This document shows positions 8,850-17,917 of a stretch of 51,079 nucleotides of DNA, piece by piece. Where the stretch lies: positions 167,013 to 218,091 of the forward strand of contig NZ_VSTH01000019.1 of NCBI RefSeq assembly GCF_008123965.1. Reading direction: 5' to 3'. The number at the start of each line of letters is the position of its first letter. The first letter of the stretch is position 1. The notes under the pieces were generated by a model, which saw only the letters and a list, made by a program, of their open reading frames with translations, was not told the origin of the DNA and did not search any database. The translations under genes were made by a program, and so were the position numbers. The DNA comes from Bradyrhizobium hipponense. Lineage in GTDB: Bacteria > Pseudomonadota > Alphaproteobacteria > Rhizobiales > Xanthobacteraceae.

Positions 8850-10139
8850 ATGAGAGCGCTATTCGGCAAGTTGCATCGCTGGGCGGGACTGCTCACGGCA
8901 GGATTCCTGTTCTTCTCCGGCATCACAGGGGCGATCATCTCCTGGGATCATGAGATCGACGACGTCCTGAACCGGCGCCTGTTCGACGTCACGAGCAAAG
9001 GCCCGGCGATTCCTTCCATCGAGCTCGCCAGGCTGATCGAGCAGCGCGATCCGCGGGCGCGCGTGGTCTATCTCCTCATGACGCCAGAGCAGGGCGAGTC
9101 GCTGTGGTTCTTCGTGATGCCGCGGATCGACCCTGCGACCGGCAAGCGCTACGCGCTCGATTACAACCAGATCTTCCTCGATCCCAACACCGGCGTGGAG
9201 CTCGGCCGGCGCTATTGGGGCGCGGTGTGGCCGGTGACGCGGGTGAACTTCGTCTCGTTCCTCTACAAGCTGCACTACACGATGCACATTCCGGAGTTCT
9301 GGGGCAGCGACCGCTGGGGCATGCGCGTGCTCGGCGTGATCGCCATCATCTGGACTATCGACTGCTTCGTCGGATTCTATCTGACGCTACCCGCTCGCCG
9401 ACGCGCCAAGGCGGCGCGGGCGCCCGAGGTCAGGCGCCAGCTCGATCGCGGTTTCTGGGCGCGCTGGGCGCCGGCCTGGACCATCAAGACAAGCGGCAGC
9501 GCCTACCGGATCAATTTCGACATCCACCGCGCCTTCAGCCTCTGGACCTGGGGACTGCTGTTCGTCATCGCTTTCACGGCCTTCTCGCTGAACCTCTATT
9601 TCGAGGTGTTTTCGCCGCTGATGAAGATGGTGTCGAACTACACACCGACGCCGTATGAGCAGCGGCCGTACCGCGATCTCGACGACCCCATCGAGCCAAA
9701 AGTCACCTTTGCCGACATCGCGGCGCGCGCCGCCGCCGACGGCAAGGCGCGCGGGTGGACCACTCCGGTCGGCTCGATCAATTACGGCCCCGCCCATGGC
9801 GTCTATGCGGTGGCCTTCTTTCATCCCGGCGACGACCACGGCGCCGGCGGCGTCGGCCCGGCGCAGCTCTACTACGACAGTGAGGACGGGCGCCCGATCG
9901 GCGAAAGGCTGCCCTGGGTCGGCACCGCCGCCGATCTCTTCGTGCAGGCGCAATTTCCGCTGCATTCGGGCCGCATCGTCGGGCTGCTCGGCCGCATCCT
10001 GATCTCAATCATGGGCCTGGTCGTGGCGGCGCTTTCGGTCACCGGCGTCGTGATCTGGTGGCGCAAGCGCCGCGCGCGTGTCCGCGTGCGTGAGGGCGCC
10101 GCGGTGCGCCTGGACCGGCAGCTCACGCCGGCGGAGTAG
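8850..10139 (+). CDS. PepSY-associated transmembrane protein
   Basis: A 429-residue inner-membrane protein of the PepSY_TM family. The N-terminal GKLHRWAGLLTAGFLFFSGITGAIISWDHEID is the typical first helix, with a His next to the membrane. Further helices lie near MRVLGVIAIIWTIDCFVGFYLTLP (about 150-175), WTWGLLFVIAFTAFSLNLYFEVF (about 230-255) and ILISIMGLVVAALSVTGVVIWW (about 385-406), with periplasmic PepSY-like segments between them. Members next to siderophore receptors are thought to act in ferric-siderophore reduction or release in the periplasm. It follows the receptor gene by 55 bases on the same strand, so a shared iron-uptake operon is likely. The C-terminus is Arg-rich. Confidence 0.85.
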   Translation: MRALFGKLHRWAGLLTAGFLFFSGITGAIISWDHEIDDVLNRRLFDVTSKGPAIPSIELARLIEQRDPRARVVYLLMTPEQGESLWFFVMPRIDPATGKRYALDYNQIFLDPNTGVELGRRYWGAVWPVTRVNFVSFLYKLHYTMHIPEFWGSDRWGMRVLGVIAIIWTIDCFVGFYLTLPARRRAKAARAPEVRRQLDRGFWARWAPAWTIKTSGSAYRINFDIHRAFSLWTWGLLFVIAFTAFSLNLYFEVFSPLMKMVSNYTPTPYEQRPYRDLDDPIEPKVTFADIAARAAADGKARGWTTPVGSINYGPAHGVYAVAFFHPGDDHGAGGVGPAQLYYDSEDGRPIGERLPWVGTAADLFVQAQFPLHSGRIVGLLGRILISIMGLVVAALSVTGVVIWWRKRRARVRVREGAAVRLDRQLTPAE

Positions 10140-10224
10140 GGTCCACGCTCGACCAGCGCGGATGAACCTTCACGCGAAACAAAGGCACAAAGACTGGAGC
10201 CAGCTCCTGTCTCGTGGGATCGTG

Positions 10225-11041
10225 ATGAAGTGGTTTGCCTTGCTCTGCCTGCTCGTATTCGCGACCGACGCACATGCCGCCGCGCCCGAGCAGCACTATC
10301 TAGATCTACGCGATCGCTACATCGCAAAATTCTCGATGGCTGCGGAGAATGACGAAACCTACAAGCAGCACGATGCGGCGCTGAAGGAGCTCGCAGGTGT
10401 GTTGCGCGGCCTGATCGGGCCAGTCACGATCAGGGGGCTTTCGGCGGAAGGGACGTCCAACGCGGACACGCTGTACAAGGGTGACTCCGGCTTCGGCCAT
10501 CTCGACGGGCTCGGTTTCGCATCCGAAGCCGACAAGACCCAAGCCGTGGTGACGACCATTGCGCTGCTCAAGCACTGGCTGCGCGAGCATCGCGTGGACG
10601 GCATGCCGCAGGAGATCGGCGCCGCCTTCAAGTCGGACCGCTTCTACTACAATGCGATCCAGGACGCGGCTTTCGCCAAATATGCCGAGCTGCCGATCAC
10701 CAAGCCCGCGGGGGCGAGTGTCGCGGTCGCCGTGCTAGGCGTGCGCGGCAATGGCGATCTGAAGGGGCCGCCGGACGAAATCGACGTCGTCGCGATCCAG
10801 GGCGAGAAGGTCTTCTTCATGGCAGCACGGGGCGCCGTGAAGACGGCGCCGATCCCGGTCTGCGAGAAGGTCTGGAATCAGATGATGGCCAAACCCATCG
10901 ACAAGAAGGATCCGCGCGGCGACATGACCCGCGGAGACAACGCGATGGCCGCCTACATCCAATGCTTCGCCAAGGCGGCGCCAAGCCAGAGCTGGTTCGC
11001 GGTCGCTGTCAAGAAAGCCAGATCTGCTGCCGCTGCGCTAA
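10225..11041 (+). pseudogene. secreted protein of unknown function, frameshifted near its C-terminus
   Basis: Not recognised. From the ATG at 10225 the protein starts MKWFALLCLLVFATDAHAAAP, a clear signal peptide, followed by a soluble domain with many charged helices. Frame 1 runs on without a stop through the whole antisense of the M24 peptidase gene, which is not believable as protein. If one A is removed from AAGAAAGCC (11011-11019), the frame gives VKKPDLLPLR and a TAA at 11039-11041, overlapping the M24 stop on the other strand. The natural product would be about 271 residues. It lies 85 bases after the PepSY gene and could belong to the iron operon. The frame break may be a sequencing error; see the matching case in the receptor. 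Confidence 0.65.
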
Positions 11042-12234
11042 AGCGCGCTGCCGCCGCGATTCCACCCGCGGCCGCCTTCGCCAAAAATCTCGTACCCCGT
11101 CGGCGTCACGGCCACAGTGTCCTCGAGCTTGATGAAGCCGCGCTTCGGATGCTTCATCGTGGTCTCGATCGACACCACCATGCCGGCTTCCAGCGGCTGC
11201 CGGGCATCGACGTCGTCATAGGGAACCGGACCCTTGGCGGTCAGGCGAGGGGCCTCGTGGCTGACCAGGCCCATGCCGTGGGCGAGGAAATCGGTGCAGT
11301 CGCGCTGGCTGATCCGGGCGAGCTGGCGCTCGGCCGACACGTAGATGTCGTCGCCAAGGGCGCCGGGCCGGACCGCGGCGAAGGCGGCGCGCTGGACAGC
11401 CTCGATCTCCGCCAGCAGATCCTCCAGCTCGGCATCCGGCTCGCCGAGTACGGCCATCCGTGCGAGGTCGCCGATATAGCCGTGATAGTTGCCGCCGGAA
11501 TCCAGCGACAGCACGTCGCCTTGCTCCCAGCGCTGCGCCGACGGCGCCCGGTTGTGACTGCTGCCGCAGGCCAGCAGGCAATATTCGAAGGTGAGCCCGC
11601 GGTTGACTTCGGCGATGCGCAGAGCGTCGGACAATTGCTGCTTGGTGGTGCCGGGACCGTGTCCGGCAATCACCTCCAGCATCGAGGCGATCACCAATTC
11701 CGACGCCGTCTTGAGCTTGGCCAGTTCGTCGGCGGACTTGACCGCGCGCAGGCGCTCCAGCACCGGGAGGGCGTCCCTGAGCTCGGCGCCGGGCAGGGCG
11801 TCGGCAAGCGCCCGGCCGGCATCCATCGGCAGGAACGCCATCTCGACCCCGACGCGCCGCATGGGCACACCAGCGTCCTTCAAGGCGCTCACGGCCCGTG
11901 TGACGGCGTCAACCGAGCCATTGGACTCGGTCCGGACCTGCGGCACCCAAGGCGGCGCCACGGCGCGCTGATGGGTCTCGAGGCGGTGGCCGATATAGAC
12001 GGCTTTCCCGGGCGCGCCCTTGGGATAGACCAGCACCGGCAGATAGCGGCTGACGCCCAGGGCGTCCATGTAGTCGAAGAAGATCGCGCGCTCGGCACCT
12101 AACAGGTATTGCACATTGTGCTTGGAGGTCGCGATCAGGACGTCGAGGCCGGCGGCCTCCATCAGGCGGTCGAGCTTGGCGGCGTCGAACGGAATGGCGC
12201 GGGACTCGGCTCCGCGGGCGGCGTGCTCCTGCAT
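11038..12234 (-). CDS. M24-family Xaa-Pro aminopeptidase/dipeptidase
   Basis: A 398-residue metallopeptidase of the creatinase/prolidase fold. The N-terminal creatinase-like domain (about 15-150) is followed by the pita-bread catalytic domain. Likely metal ligands are two Asp in LSLDSGGNYHGYIGDLAR, His in HGMGLVSHEAP, Glu in VVSIETTM and Glu in IKLEDTVAV, so the di-metal site looks complete. It probably cleaves X-Pro peptides, although some relatives act on other amide bonds. It is monocistronic on the minus strand and convergent with the frameshifted secreted gene, whose stop overlaps it by 4 bases. Confidence 0.88.
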   Translation of the reverse strand: MQEHAARGAESRAIPFDAAKLDRLMEAAGLDVLIATSKHNVQYLLGAERAIFFDYMDALGVSRYLPVLVYPKGAPGKAVYIGHRLETHQRAVAPPWVPQVRTESNGSVDAVTRAVSALKDAGVPMRRVGVEMAFLPMDAGRALADALPGAELRDALPVLERLRAVKSADELAKLKTASELVIASMLEVIAGHGPGTTKQQLSDALRIAEVNRGLTFEYCLLACGSSHNRAPSAQRWEQGDVLSLDSGGNYHGYIGDLARMAVLGEPDAELEDLLAEIEAVQRAAFAAVRPGALGDDIYVSAERQLARISQRDCTDFLAHGMGLVSHEAPRLTAKGPVPYDDVDARQPLEAGMVVSIETTMKHPKRGFIKLEDTVAVTPTGYEIFGEGGRGWNRGGSAL

Positions 12235-12502
12235 GGCGTACCTCCGTTTCTCGATGGCGGCCGGTTTGAACGGCCTGTTTTCCTGTGAGGCGCTGATTGT
12301 AGGTCGACGGCAAGGGTTTGGGCATCGTGAATTCAGCCGGCCTGGCGAGATCCCAGCGCATTCCGGCCTTGGACCGGTGAATGTGCACGCACACGATATT
12401 TGATCTTGAGCGCCGCCGCGCGCGCCGATTCGACGGCGTCGATGGAACTCGGACGTGTCGAGACGGTTGCCTTGCCGGTCCGAAACTGAACGGGAAGAAC
12501 AA

Positions 12503-14011
12503 TTGAACCGCCGCCATTTCTTGGAAGCCTCGGCATTGATGCCATTGGCGACATCTCTACCTGGTGCATTCTCTGCGGCATTGGCGATGGAGGTCCCGTT
12601 CGGGGCCTCCTATGTGCGCGAGCTAGCCCGCAACATGGCGAGTAAGCCGTTTGAGGCACCGGAGGAAAAGCTCCCGGACGCAATCAAGGATCTCAACTAC
12701 GATCAGTATCGGTCAATTCGCTTCCTGCCGGAGCGGGCGCTTTGGCGCAGCGAGAAACTGCCTTTCGAGGTCCAGTTTTTCCACCGCGGCTTTTTCTACA
12801 AGAACAGGGTCGACTTTTACGAGGTCTCGGGTGGACGAGCTACGCCGATCCGGTACCGGCGCGACGATTTTGCGTTCGGCGACAAGATCGGCCCGGTGCC
12901 GGATGTCGATCTCGGATTTGCCGGCTTTCGCGTTCACGCCCCGATGAACCGGGCCGACTACTATGATGAGGTTTGCGTTTTTCTCGGCGCCAGCTACTTC
13001 CGCGCCGTTGCTAAAGGCGAGACCTATGGGCTGTCCGCGCGCGGTCTTGCGATCGACACCGGCGAGGCCAAGGGAGAGGAGTTTCCGTTCTTCAAGGCCT
13101 TCTGGCTGGAGAAGCCCGCATCCGGTGCCACATCCATCGTGGTTCACGCGCTGCTTGACAGCAAGAGTGCAACGGCAAGCTACCGATTCACGATCAGGCC
13201 TGGCGCAACCACGGTCTTCGACGTCGAGATGGCGCTCTATCCGCGGGTCGACCTGCAACATGCCGGACTTGCGCCGATGACGAGCATGTTCTTTTTCGGT
13301 CCGAACGATCGGCAGAATGTCGACGACTTCCGCCCCGCGGTGCACGACTCCGATGGCCTTGCGATTTTCAACGGAAAGGGCGAGCAGCTCTGGCGTCCAC
13401 TCAACAATCCACGCGACCTGCAGGCCAGCACGTTCAATGATCTCAACCCTCGGGGCTTCGGCCTGATGCAGCGGGAGAAGAACTTCTTTGCCTACGAGGA
13501 CATCGAATCGCGCTTTGAGCGTCGGCCAAGCCTCTGGGTCGAACCGATAGGAGATTGGGGCGAGGGCAGCATGGTCCTTTTCGAGATCCCGACCAAGGAG
13601 GAAATTCACGACAACATCGCGGCATTCTGGCGTCCGAAAGCGGCCATTCCGGCCAAAAGCGAGAACAATTACACCTATCGACTGCACTGGGGTCCCGATG
13701 TGCCGAAACCCAATTCGCTGGCCCGGTTCACCCGCACAGGAGTCGGCACGCGTGGCGATGACAGCAAGCTGTTCGTGCTCGAACTTGCCGGCGACAGGCT
13801 GAAGGAGCTCGATCCTGACAAGGTGAAGGGCGCCGTCAGCGCGGGCAAATCCGAGATCAGCAATGTGGTCACACAGCCAAATCCCGAAACCGGCGGCTGG
13901 CGCCTGAGCTTCCAATGCGCGGTCAAGGATGCACCGATCGAGTTGAGGGCGGTCTTGATGCAGGACGATCAACCCCTATCCGAAGTTTGGGTTTACCGAT
14001 GGGCGCCCTGA
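12503..14011 (+). CDS. opgD: periplasmic glucan biosynthesis protein OpgD/OpgG
   Basis: A protein of the MdoG/OpgG/OpgD family, which shapes the branching of osmoregulated periplasmic glucans. The likely start is TTG at 12503, eight bases after gggaag, giving 502 residues beginning MNRRHFLEASALMPLA. The RRHFL motif and hydrophobic run look like a Tat signal, as in E. coli OpgD, so OpgD is preferred over OpgG. A GTG at 12455 is an alternative. Family blocks seen are YDQYRSIRFLPERALWR, FQVQF-like FEVQFFHRGFFY, APMTSMFFFGPNDR, FRPAVHDSDGL, ASTFNDLNPRGFGLMQR and WGEGSMVLFEIPT. opgH begins 13 bases before its stop, so the two are coupled. Confidence 0.9.
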   Translation: MNRRHFLEASALMPLATSLPGAFSAALAMEVPFGASYVRELARNMASKPFEAPEEKLPDAIKDLNYDQYRSIRFLPERALWRSEKLPFEVQFFHRGFFYKNRVDFYEVSGGRATPIRYRRDDFAFGDKIGPVPDVDLGFAGFRVHAPMNRADYYDEVCVFLGASYFRAVAKGETYGLSARGLAIDTGEAKGEEFPFFKAFWLEKPASGATSIVVHALLDSKSATASYRFTIRPGATTVFDVEMALYPRVDLQHAGLAPMTSMFFFGPNDRQNVDDFRPAVHDSDGLAIFNGKGEQLWRPLNNPRDLQASTFNDLNPRGFGLMQREKNFFAYEDIESRFERRPSLWVEPIGDWGEGSMVLFEIPTKEEIHDNIAAFWRPKAAIPAKSENNYTYRLHWGPDVPKPNSLARFTRTGVGTRGDDSKLFVLELAGDRLKELDPDKVKGAVSAGKSEISNVVTQPNPETGGWRLSFQCAVKDAPIELRAVLMQDDQPLSEVWVYRWAP

Positions 14012-16119
14012 CGACTTCGCCTGCGCTCGGGTCTGACCATAGCGTTCGGTATCTCCCGGATGAAACGCCTCTCCCGATGCCGCCATGTCGATTGGACGGG
14101 AGCACCGATGCAAAGCCGGCGCGACAGCGGGCCAGCGGAGCGGTTGCAGGGCGGCGCCTGTTCATTTTTGGCGGAACGATCGCGATTACCGCTGGGGGCG
14201 CCTTTGAGATGTACGATGTTCTCAAAGTTGGCGGCGTCACCGTTCTCGAAGGAATGGTGCTTGCGCTATTTGTCGTGCTGCTCGCCTGGATCGCGTTTTC
14301 ATTCATGTCTTCACTGGCTGGCTTTTTTGTGCTGCTGCGACGCCGACAGGATGTGCTGCCAATCGACAGCCACGGCCCGCTGCCAGCGATCACCGGCCGA
14401 ACGGCCATGCTGTTGCCGACCTATAACGAGGATCCCCATCATCTCACGGCCCGGCTCCGCGCCATGCACGAGTCGATCGGCGAGACCGGACATGCCGCGT
14501 TGTTCGACTGGTTTCTTCTCAGTGACACGACGGACCCGGACATCTGGATCAGTGAGGAGCTTGCATTCCTGGAATTGCAGCGGAACTGTGGTTCCGGCCG
14601 TCTCTACTATCGGCACCGATCCGATAACGCCGCTCGGAAGTCCGGCAACATCGCCGAATGGGTGAGGCGCTTCGGCGGCGCCTACGACTGCATGATAATT
14701 CTCGACGCGGACAGCCTGATGAGCGGAGATACCATCGTTCGGCTGGTGCACGCGATGGAGGCAAACCCGCAAGCCGCGCTGATCCAGACGCTTCCCATCG
14801 TCGTCAATGCGCGCACCCTGTTTAGCCGGCTTCAGCAGTTCTCCAGTCGTCTGTACGGCCCATTGATCGCTGCTGGGAACGCCTGGTGGCACGTCTCCGA
14901 GGGCAACTATTGGGGACACAATGCCATCATCCGGATGAAGGCTTTCGCGCAGGAGGCGGGCTTACCCGAACTGCGCGGGAGGAAGCCGTTCGGTGGGCAC
15001 ATCCTCAGTCACGATTTTGTCGAAGCGGCACTGATGCGACGGGCCGGGTGGGGGATCTTCATGGCCCCCGCTCTGGGCGGCAGCTTCGAGGAGGTGCCGC
15101 CGTCATTGCTGGATTTTGCCGCGAGAGACCGTCGCTGGTGTCAGGGCAATCTCCAACATCTCGCCGTTCTGCCGGCCCGTGGCTTGCACTGGGTATCCAG
15201 GCTTCACCTGTTGACCGGGATCGGCTCTTACTTGACCGCCCCGCTGTGGCTGCTGTTTCTATTGCTCGGAATTCTCATCTCTCTGCAGGCCTACTTCGTC
15301 AAGCCAGAATACTTTCCCAAAGGTTTTGCACTATTTCCGACGTGGCCCGCACAGGATCCCGTGCTTGCCGCCTGGGTCTTTGCCGCGACCATGGGGCTCC
15401 TCATTCTGCCGAAGCTATTGGCATATCTTGTTCTGCTCACGAAGCGTGCGGAACGGCAGGCCTTTGGTGGCGGATTTCGCGTCCTGGCGGCGGTCATGGC
15501 CGAGAGCCTGCTTGCAGCACTGATTGCTCCGTCCATGATGATCTTTCAATCGACCGCCGTGGCGGAGATCCTGCTTGGGCGTGATGCCGGCTGGCAGGTC
15601 CAACGGCGAAGCGACGGCGGGATCAGACGCGAGGAGGTCTATCGCAAATTCGCCGTCCCGAGTTTGTGCGGGATGGCGATGGCGGCAAGTGCCTACGCCG
15701 TTTCGCTGCCGCTGCTGCTCTGGATGTCGCCGGTGATCATCGGCCTCGCTCTTGCCATTCCGATCGGACTCGTCACGTCGGCACCAACGAGAATGGCGCG
15801 CCTGTTTGCGACCCCGGAGGATAATCTCTCGCCGGCAGTGTTGACACAGGCGAGAGAGCTTGCCTGCTTGCCCCGGATCGAGGTTCCCGGAGCTCTGTTG
15901 GCGCTCTGGCAAAACCCCGGGCTGCTGAGAGCGCACATGGAGTCACTGGAGCCGCCGCCGCGCAAATCGCAATGGATCGACGTGGACCTCGCGATTGCCC
16001 GTGCCAAGATCGAGCAAAGCGACAGTTTCCAGGAGGTCGTAGCCAGCCTCAGCGCACGCGAGACATTTGCCGTGCTGAAGCACCGGGTCGCCCTTGAGCA
16101 GGTCATGAGAATGCAGTGA
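13999..16119 (+). CDS. opgH: glucan glucosyltransferase OpgH (MdoH)
   Basis: The inner-membrane GT2 glucosyltransferase that makes the backbone of periplasmic glucans from UDP-glucose. The ATG at 13999 gives 706 residues and overlaps opgD by 13 bases. Visible parts are two N-terminal membrane helices (about 57-115), then the catalytic domain with [30 protein letters not shown], the acidic [35 protein letters not shown] and the RRWCQGN motif (QxxRW-like). At least five C-terminal helices follow. It is about 140 residues shorter than E. coli OpgH, mainly at the N-terminus; that region binds FtsZ in E. coli and seems to be absent here. Confidence 0.93.
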   Translation: MGALTTSPALGSDHSVRYLPDETPLPMPPCRLDGSTDAKPARQRASGAVAGRRLFIFGGTIAITAGGAFEMYDVLKVGGVTVLEGMVLALFVVLLAWIAFSFMSSLAGFFVLLRRRQDVLPIDSHGPLPAITGRTAMLLPTYNEDPHHLTARLRAMHESIGETGHAALFDWFLLSDTTDPDIWISEELAFLELQRNCGSGRLYYRHRSDNAARKSGNIAEWVRRFGGAYDCMIILDADSLMSGDTIVRLVHAMEANPQAALIQTLPIVVNARTLFSRLQQFSSRLYGPLIAAGNAWWHVSEGNYWGHNAIIRMKAFAQEAGLPELRGRKPFGGHILSHDFVEAALMRRAGWGIFMAPALGGSFEEVPPSLLDFAARDRRWCQGNLQHLAVLPARGLHWVSRLHLLTGIGSYLTAPLWLLFLLLGILISLQAYFVKPEYFPKGFALFPTWPAQDPVLAAWVFAATMGLLILPKLLAYLVLLTKRAERQAFGGGFRVLAAVMAESLLAALIAPSMMIFQSTAVAEILLGRDAGWQVQRRSDGGIRREEVYRKFAVPSLCGMAMAASAYAVSLPLLLWMSPVIIGLALAIPIGLVTSAPTRMARLFATPEDNLSPAVLTQARELACLPRIEVPGALLALWQNPGLLRAHMESLEPPPRKSQWIDVDLAIARAKIEQSDSFQEVVASLSARETFAVLKHRVALEQVMRMQ

Positions 16120-16186
16120 CCACTGCTTCCGCGGCAGCCTAGTTTCGCCGTATTATGGCGATTCTGCTCAATGCGCCCTCGTTTCC

Positions 16187-16810
16187 TTACTTTGGCCGCA
16201 TCTTCTTTTTTGTTTTGAGCAGCATCCGCATCGCATCGACCCAGACGGCGACCAGACGCTCGCGTCGACCCGCCGAGCTGCTGAGATTCTCGGAAATCGC
16301 GAGCCCTCTGATGAAATGCAGCGTCAGCGTCACCGCCTCGTCATAGGCTTCGCAATCCCTCCACTCGCCAAACAGCTGGGAGTAGACTCGCTCGAGATCG
16401 CGCCCCGCGCCGCGTTCGGCCGCGATCAAGGCTTGCTTCAGCGCCGCGTCGGTGCGTGCGACCGCCCACAGCTCCAGCTCCGCGAGATAGGCCGGCTGAT
16501 GCGCGGCGAAGGCGAGCGCCCCGACGGCCGCCACCAGGCTATCGGCCGGACCGGTTCCGGCGCGGCTTTGCGACACGGCCCTCTCGTTACGGCGGACCAG
16601 TTCGGCCACGCTCGCGGCCAACAGACAGGCGTGCGTCGGGAAGTGATGGAGGAGGGCACCGCGGCTGACTTCCGCCCGATGCTGTACGGCGAGCGTCGTC
16701 GTGCCGGCGACGCCTGTGTCGATCAGGCATTCGACAGCGGCGTTGAGTATCCGCGATCGCGTGGTCTCGGCCCCTCCGACCGGGCCTGCGGTCTTCGCCA
16801 TTCTGGGCAT
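16187..16810 (-). CDS. TetR/AcrR family transcriptional regulator
   Basis: A 207-residue repressor. The N-terminal HTH lies at about 18-62 ([23 protein letters not shown], then [20 protein letters not shown]). It is followed by an all-helical ligand-binding domain with a small basic tail. An internal start at 16801 (MAKTAG) is possible. It is divergent from the crotonase gene, and the 84 bases between them contain two copies of GTCA-N4-TGAC, so it very likely represses both itself and the crotonase. The ligand is unknown; an acyl-CoA or a related acid would fit the neighbour. Confidence 0.9.
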   Translation of the reverse strand: MPRMAKTAGPVGGAETTRSRILNAAVECLIDTGVAGTTTLAVQHRAEVSRGALLHHFPTHACLLAASVAELVRRNERAVSQSRAGTGPADSLVAAVGALAFAAHQPAYLAELELWAVARTDAALKQALIAAERGAGRDLERVYSQLFGEWRDCEAYDEAVTLTLHFIRGLAISENLSSSAGRRERLVAVWVDAMRMLLKTKKKMRPK

Positions 16811-16824
16811 ATCTCTCCGCGACG

Positions 16825-16869
16825 GTCAGCGTTGACTGTATCAGGGCAGGTGCTACAGTCAATGCTGAC
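16825..16869. promoter_or_regulatory. symmetric divergent promoter with two TetR operators
   Basis: Two palindromes GTCA-N4-TGAC lie at 16825-16836 and 16858-16869, with centres 33 bases apart (about three helical turns). Together they form a 16-base inverted repeat (15 of 16 match; arms 16825-16840 and 16854-16869). The same bases give mirror-image promoters. Plus strand: -35 TTGACT (16832-16837), 16 bases, -10 TACAGT (16854-16859). Minus strand: -35 TTGACT (16862-16857), 16 bases, -10 TACAGT (16840-16835). Repressor binding would block both promoters at once. Confidence 0.8.
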
Positions 16870-16894
16870 TGTTTCTGGCCTCCGGGAGCATCCC

Positions 16895-17800
16895 ATGCCG
16901 AATTTTTCGACCCTCAGCATCGCAGTCCACAAAGACACTCCCCGCATCGCGCGTCTCGTTCTTGACCGCCCCGGACGCTTCAACGCCATCGACGATGCGA
17001 TGCCCGGAGAGATCCGGACCGCCATCGAGTGGGCGGAGAAGAACGACGACGTGCACGTCATCGTGATCGAAGGCGCCGGAAAGGGATTCTGCGGCGGCTA
17101 CGACCTTGTCACCTACGCGGAGAGCGACGTCGAGCACCCCTGCCAGCAGGAGAGCGAGCTCTGGGACCCGATGGTCGACTACGCCTTGATGAAGAAGAAC
17201 ACCGAGAACTTCATGAGCCTCTGGAAGTGCTCAAAGCCGACGATCGCCAAGATCCACGGCGCCGCGGTCGCCGGCGGCAGCGACATCGCGCTCTGCTGCG
17301 ACCTGATCGTGATGGCCGAGGACGCGAGGATCGGTTACATGCCGACGCGCGTCTGGGGATGTCCTACCACCGCAATGTGGACGTTCAAGCTCGGACCTTC
17401 TCGCGCCAAGGAGATGATGTTCACCGGTAACATGATCGACGGCCGGACGGCGGCGGAGTGGGGTTTAGCGAACGCCTGCGTTCCGGCGGAGCAGCTGGAG
17501 GCGGCGACGCGAAAGCTCGCGCACCGGATCGCCGGCGTGCCAAAGAGCCACCTCGCCATGCACAAGATGGTTGTCAACCAGGTCATGCTGAACATGGGCC
17601 TCGAACAGACGCAGTCGCTTGCGACCCTGTTCGATGGCATCACGCGTCACAATCCGGAAGGCTTGTGGTTCAGGCGCTACGCACAGAAGCACGGGTTCAA
17701 GGCTGCGATCGAGTGGCGCGACAGCGGGCGCCCGATTCCGGAACGCGACGAGGCGCGCAAGTTGATCAACGAAATGGATGGCCGCAATCGAGGCCGCTAG
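16895..17800 (+). CDS. crotonase-family enoyl-CoA hydratase/isomerase-like protein
   Basis: A 301-residue crotonase-superfamily protein acting on CoA thioesters. The ATG at 16895 follows a gggag site and fits the promoter at 16832-16859. The oxyanion-hole segments are visible ([11 protein letters not shown] about 64-74 and [18 protein letters not shown] about 118-135). The block where hydratases usually have the second catalytic Glu (GTIPGAGG-like) reads [11 protein letters not shown] here, so hydratase activity is uncertain and another crotonase reaction is possible. The C-terminal tail is about 35 residues longer than in short hydratases. The gene is paired with the TetR gene through a shared operator. 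Confidence 0.85.
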   Translation: MPNFSTLSIAVHKDTPRIARLVLDRPGRFNAIDDAMPGEIRTAIEWAEKNDDVHVIVIEGAGKGFCGGYDLVTYAESDVEHPCQQESELWDPMVDYALMKKNTENFMSLWKCSKPTIAKIHGAAVAGGSDIALCCDLIVMAEDARIGYMPTRVWGCPTTAMWTFKLGPSRAKEMMFTGNMIDGRTAAEWGLANACVPAEQLEAATRKLAHRIAGVPKSHLAMHKMVVNQVMLNMGLEQTQSLATLFDGITRHNPEGLWFRRYAQKHGFKAAIEWRDSGRPIPERDEARKLINEMDGRNRGR

Positions 17801-17917
17801 GAGCGCGATCGATGTCGGCGCGATCGCGTCGTCAGAACAGGTGGCTAATGCTGCGCAATATCGGCGTAGGCACCCTCTCGGATCGTCGCAGGCGGAAACG
17901 AAAATAGGGGGGAACAG

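Noticed and set aside
10078..12102. A 674-codon plus-strand frame spanning the secreted gene and the whole peptidase region
   Set aside because: From about 11020 it is the antisense of the M24 peptidase gene; a one-base frameshift explains the missing stop.
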